From: Candidatus Iainarchaeum sp.
GTDB lineage: Archaea; Micrarchaeota; Micrarchaeia; Anstonellales; Bilamarchaeaceae
Length of the DNA stretch: 8,827 nt
NCBI GenBank assembly: GCA_028714395.1
Contig: JAQTMJ010000017.1
Span: 1-8,827 of the forward strand
Reading direction: 5' to 3'
Shown: in pieces, positions 6,610 through 8,827 of the stretch
Layout: every line of letters begins with the position of its first letter
Numbering within the stretch: the first letter of the stretch is position 1
The notes under the pieces: model-generated
Databases searched by the model: none
What the model saw: only the letters and a program-made list of their open reading frames with translations
What the model was told of the DNA's origin: nothing
Translations under genes and position numbers: made by a program

Positions 6610-7800
6610 TCAGAGCATCCCTGCAAAGAAAAGCGGGCGCCTGAAACGGTCAATCATCCCGGGCTGGGTCAGGATAAGCTTCCTTGAATATGTGGTGCCT
6701 TTGAACTGCGACAGGCCCTTTCCCTTTCCGCCGATCTCAAAGACAGTGCCCCCAACAGCAAAATCCGGTGTCTTGGCCCCGCGGGTTGTTTTCAGATAGC
6801 TTATGCCAAAACCGCTGGAGAGAAACGCGCCTGCGAAAAAATCTTCCCTGAGGGCGCCGATGCAATCCGGGTAATCCCGGTAGAGCAATCTGTAGGGGAT
6901 GGAAAAAAGGGCTTTTGGTTCTTTCAGAACGTTGGAGCCCCGGGGGAAAATCCTATTGATTACAAACGCCTTCTCGAGCATGGAGAGGTGCGATTCCGCC
7001 TTGTATTTCGTTATCCCCACATTCCTGGATATGGACGAATAATTTATGTCTTCCACCGGGGATTTTCCCATGAAAGAGAGTATGCGCTCCATTTCGTTTT
7101 GGTCTTCCCTCGTGGTGTTTCCGGAATAGAATATGTCTCTCGATAGTATGGCCGAAAGGATATTCCTGAAAAGCTCTCTTGAATCTTCGTCTCCTTCTGC
7201 GAAAGGGTGGTTTGCTCCCTTTAGGTATCTTTCGAAATCGGGTTCGTACGGAATGCAGGAGGAATAAAAATTCCTGCTCTTCTCGAGGTCAAGCATGGCT
7301 TCTATGGAAAGCGCGGGCAGCCTAACCCCCGACTTAAACCAGATGTATTCCCTGAATGAGAAGGGGGCCATGCGCACTAGTCTGGCTCGTCTGGACAAAT
7401 CGTAGGCGGAATCAAAGAGGGAAATAGAACAGGAACTGGTGAAAACCACCTGGATGTCCAAGGAGTCATATATGCGCTTAAGCTCTTTCTGGAACGACCG
7501 GACTGCATGAATCTCGTCTATTAAGAGAAGCTTGACGCCTTTTTCTCCGAGCTCCTTTGCAATCAGGAACAGGCTATCCGCCGCATTCAAGGAATCTGCC
7601 GGAAGGTAGAACGACTTGGAAGCAGATGGCATGAGCTGCTTGAGCACCACTGTTTTTCCCACCCCTCTTGGGCCGACCAACGCGACGAAAACCCGCCCTT
7701 TGGACAGCCGTTCCACCTCATTGAATATGAAGCGTTTTTTGGTGAATTTCTTTCCGTCCTCGCGGGCTTTTTCGCTAAGTTCGATAAATTGCGGATCCAT
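6610..7800 (-). CDS. AAA+ ATPase with DUF4143-type C-terminal region
   Basis: This is a predicted ATPase of the widespread archaeal AAA_14/DUF4143 group (COG1373-like), whose biological role is not established. The 396-residue product has Walker A GPRGVGKT (43-50), Walker B LLLIDEIH (91-98) and a sensor-like VVFTSSCS (118-125). The C-terminal part has a winged-helix-like stretch (about 250-285, ISRNVGITKYKAESHLSMLE) and then TPDFAVGGTVFEIGGKGKG (344-362). This D346-E355-x-G-G-K pattern resembles a PD-(D/E)XK nuclease-fold core, as DUF4143 often shows, but whether it is active is unknown. The length is normal for the group. The start is ATG 7800, leaderless with a TATA box about 27 nt upstream. 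The gene is divergent from sufC, and two palindromes lie just upstream. Such ATPases are often patchily distributed, so it may be an acquired gene. Confidence 0.87.
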   Translation of the reverse strand: MDPQFIELSEKAREDGKKFTKKRFIFNEVERLSKGRVFVALVGPRGVGKTVVLKQLMPSASKSFYLPADSLNAADSLFLIAKELGEKGVKLLLIDEIHAVRSFQKELKRIYDSLDIQVVFTSSCSISLFDSAYDLSRRARLVRMAPFSFREYIWFKSGVRLPALSIEAMLDLEKSRNFYSSCIPYEPDFERYLKGANHPFAEGDEDSRELFRNILSAILSRDIFYSGNTTREDQNEMERILSFMGKSPVEDINYSSISRNVGITKYKAESHLSMLEKAFVINRIFPRGSNVLKEPKALFSIPYRLLYRDYPDCIGALREDFFAGAFLSSGFGISYLKTTRGAKTPDFAVGGTVFEIGGKGKGLSQFKGTTYSRKLILTQPGMIDRFRRPLFFAGML

Positions 7801-7822
7801 ATGGAGTATTGAGTAGAACAGG

Positions 7823-7831
7823 TTTAAAATA
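7823..7831 (-). promoter_or_regulatory. TATA box for the AAA+ ATPase gene
   Basis: The minus strand reads TATTTTAAA, centred about 27 nt from ATG 7800, with no SD in between. This indicates a leaderless transcript. The first palindrome begins 10 bp further upstream, beside the expected BRE position. Confidence 0.55.
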
Positions 7832-7840
7832 GTATCTTTT

Positions 7841-7857
7841 TGTCAAATCTTTTGACA
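7841..7857. promoter_or_regulatory. palindromic operator candidate 1
   Basis: This is a perfect inverted repeat, TGTCAAA-TCT-TTTGACA (7-bp arms, 3-bp spacer). It lies just upstream of the ATPase TATA box. It shares its core design with the second palindrome 32 bp away, with one base difference per arm (C/A and G/T). It is a likely dimeric regulator site; the regulator is unknown and is not in this window. Confidence 0.6.
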
Positions 7858-7869
7858 GAATGCTATACA

Positions 7870-7892
7870 TCTTGTAAAATGATTTTACAAGA
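7870..7892. promoter_or_regulatory. palindromic operator candidate 2
   Basis: This is a perfect inverted repeat with 10-bp arms, TCTTGTAAAA and TTTTACAAGA, around the spacer TGA. The inner 7 bp (TGTAAAA/TTTTACA) match palindrome 1 apart from one position per arm. The centres (7849 and 7881) are 32 bp apart, about three helical turns, so two dimers would bind the same DNA face. Confidence 0.65.
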
Positions 7893-7930
7893 CGCATTTT
7901 ATTCGACTGAAATGAAGCGGGCGGCATTAC

Positions 7931-7977
7931 TGAACCCCACGGTTCGAAAGCCACGGCCTTTAGGCTGTGGAGGTTCA
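7931..7977 (+). mobile_element. IS200/IS605-like right-end hairpin (relic or stand-alone)
   Basis: This is a compact structured element. The core hairpin is CCACGGCC-TTTA-GGCTGTGG (7951-7970, one G-T pair). It is enclosed by TGAACC (7931-7936) and GGTTCA (7972-7977), which pair with each other. A competing small stem, GAACC-CCAC-GGTTC (7932-7945), is also possible. The form 'GAAAGCC(G/C-rich)TTTAG(G/C-rich)GGAGGTTCAC' recalls the right ends of archaeal and bacterial IS200/IS605 or IS1341-type elements, which also form the 3' part of TnpB guide RNAs. No tnpA or tnpB gene is visible here, so this would be a relic, a non-autonomous copy or an exapted element. An unrelated regulatory hairpin of sufC is the alternative. 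Confidence 0.5.
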
Positions 7978-7985
7978 CCAGGAAA

Positions 7986-8040
7986 AAATATAAACAACCT
8001 ATTTGATAGTATATTCTGAGAAAATTTGGATTAGCAGGTG
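7986..8040 (+). promoter_or_regulatory. promoter and ribosome binding site of sufC
   Basis: AAATATAAA (7986-7994) is a TATA-like box centred about 56 nt before the sufC ATG, predicting a leader of about 30 nt. AGGTG at 8036-8040 is an SD with five bases to the ATG. A second A/T-rich stretch, TAGTATATT (about 8007-8015), is a weaker alternative. The TATA box begins about 9 bp after the transposon-end-like element. Confidence 0.5.
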
Positions 8041-8045
8041 CACTG

Positions 8046-8777
8046 ATGCTGAAAATAGAGAAACTTTCCGTGAGCCGGGAGGGGAAACGGATAATTGATG
8101 GGCTGGAGCTTAGCATGGGCGATGGGGAAGTGCATGCGCTCATGGGCCCGAATGGAAGCGGAAAGACCACGCTCAGCTATGCGATAATGGGGCGGCCTGG
8201 CTATGAGTGCGAAGGGAAAATAATCCTGGACGGGGAAGATATAACCAAAATGGGCGCGGACGAAAGGGCGAAGCGCGGAATTTTCCTCGCGTTCCAGCAT
8301 CCTGCCCAGATTGAGGGGATAAGCCTCATGGGGCTTTTGAGGAGGGCGAGAAAGGCAGCTGGAAAGCCGGTTGAGCTGGTTAAGTTCACTGAGGAAGTGA
8401 AAAAGGACGCGAAGCACGCAAGCCTTCCCGAGTCCATGCTTTCCAGGGATTTGAACGCAGGGCTTTCCGGAGGCGAGAGGAAGAAGGGCGAGATTGTGCA
8501 GATGCTCGCGCTTGCCCCTAAGCTTGCAATACTGGATGAGATTGATTCGGGACTGGATGTGGACGCGCTCAGGGCTGTGGCGAAATCCGTGAGGGAAGCA
8601 AAGAATGGGAAACTGTCGCTGCTGGTGATAACCCACCATGTGAACCTGCTCAGGGAGCTGAAGCCGGATTTTGTGCACATAATGCTGGACGGGCGCATAA
8701 CGCGCACCGGGAACGCGAAATTCGCGAAAGAGATAGAGAAAAAGGGCTACGAATGGCTCAGGGAGAGCGATGATTGA
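8046..8777 (+). CDS. sufC: Fe-S cluster assembly ATPase SufC
   Basis: SufC is the cytoplasmic ABC-type ATPase of the SUF machinery. It binds SufB and SufD and powers conformational change during cluster assembly. The 243-residue product has all motifs intact: Walker A GPNGSGKTT (34-42), Q-loop FLAFQHP with Gln84, ABC signature LSGGERKK (140-147), Walker B LAILDEIDSGLD (160-171) with catalytic Glu165, and H-loop ITHHVN (195-200). The FLAFQ and LDEIDSGLD elements separate SufC from transport ABC ATPases. The length is typical. The ATG at 8046 is supported by the AGGTG SD and the canonical MLKIEKLSV start. The gene overlaps the next one by 8 bp, implying a coupled sufC-sufS operon. It is unusual in being on the opposite strand from sufBD and 5.3 kb away. 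Confidence 0.97.
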   Translation: MLKIEKLSVSREGKRIIDGLELSMGDGEVHALMGPNGSGKTTLSYAIMGRPGYECEGKIILDGEDITKMGADERAKRGIFLAFQHPAQIEGISLMGLLRRARKAAGKPVELVKFTEEVKKDAKHASLPESMLSRDLNAGLSGGERKKGEIVQMLALAPKLAILDEIDSGLDVDALRAVAKSVREAKNGKLSLLVITHHVNLLRELKPDFVHIMLDGRITRTGNAKFAKEIEKKGYEWLRESDD

Positions 8778-8827
8778 CGCGAAAAAAATAAGGATGGACT
8801 TTCCCATATTCAGGAGGAAGGTGAATG
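8770..8827 (+). CDS. sufS: cysteine desulfurase SufS, N-terminal fragment (runs off window)
   Basis: Only 19 codons are visible, MIDAKKIRMDFPIFRRKVN. The pattern xxIRxDFPIFxRxVN is the characteristic N-terminus of SufS/CsdA-type PLP-dependent cysteine desulfurases, which release sulfur from L-cysteine as a persulfide for SufB. The ATG at 8770 lies inside the end of sufC (8-bp overlap), the usual arrangement for coupled suf genes. The catalytic Lys and Cys lie outside the window, so the call rests on the short N-terminus and the context. Confidence 0.8.
   Translation, partial: MIDAKKIRMDFPIFRRKVN

Noticed and set aside
7936..7958. GGTTCGAAA resembling a tRNA T-loop
   Set aside because: The flanking bases do not form a 5-bp T stem, and no acceptor, D or anticodon arm can be assembled around it.
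7912..8019. Small plus-strand ORF of 35 codons across the hairpin element, possibly the end of a tnpB
   Set aside because: There is no SD, no recognisable TnpB C-terminus, and the frame simply runs through the structured element.
8031..8807. Long minus-strand open frame of about 258 codons opposite sufC
   Set aside because: It is fully antisense to a clear SufC with all ABC motifs. The translation has no recognisable domain and its openness follows from the codon usage of sufC.
1..8827. CRISPR array or tandem repeats
   Set aside because: I saw no regularly spaced direct repeats of array length on either strand.

Overview
The window comes from an archaeon. The leftmost genes encode ribosomal proteins L18e (a family confined to archaea and eukaryotes) and L13 in the conserved archaeal order rpl18e-rpl13. 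Several starts lie about 25 nt downstream of A/T-rich TATA-like boxes with no Shine-Dalgarno (SD) sequence, as in leaderless archaeal transcripts, while others carry GGTG or GGTGAT motifs. The composition is moderate in GC. The Cys-rich repeat protein and the minimal SufD recall small-genome archaea of the DPANN type, perhaps near Micrarchaeota, but that placement is a guess.

Layout: (1) 1-586, minus strand: rpl18e and the 5' part of rpl13, with a leader holding two small hairpins. (2) 698-2717, minus strand: sufB-sufD, the scaffold proteins of SUF iron-sulfur cluster assembly. SufD is unusually short. (3) 2762-7800, minus strand: three separately promoted genes. They are a Cys-rich protein with an internal duplication, a large beta-propeller surface lipoprotein, and an AAA+ ATPase with a DUF4143-type C-terminal region. 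(4) 7801-8045: a divergent intergenic region. It carries two near-identical palindromes 32 bp apart (likely regulator sites) and a structured element resembling the right end of an IS200/IS605 transposon. (5) 8046-8827, plus strand: sufC overlapping the start of a cysteine desulfurase gene (sufS), cut by the window edge.

Together, SufS would mobilise sulfur from cysteine, the SufBD scaffold would build the cluster, and the SufC ATPase would drive it. The pathway is present but its genes are split into two opposite-strand units separated by about 5.3 kb. The three genes between the halves have no established SUF role. The Cys-rich protein beside sufB is the most interesting unknown. The transposon-end-like element next to sufC hints at how the split could have arisen.
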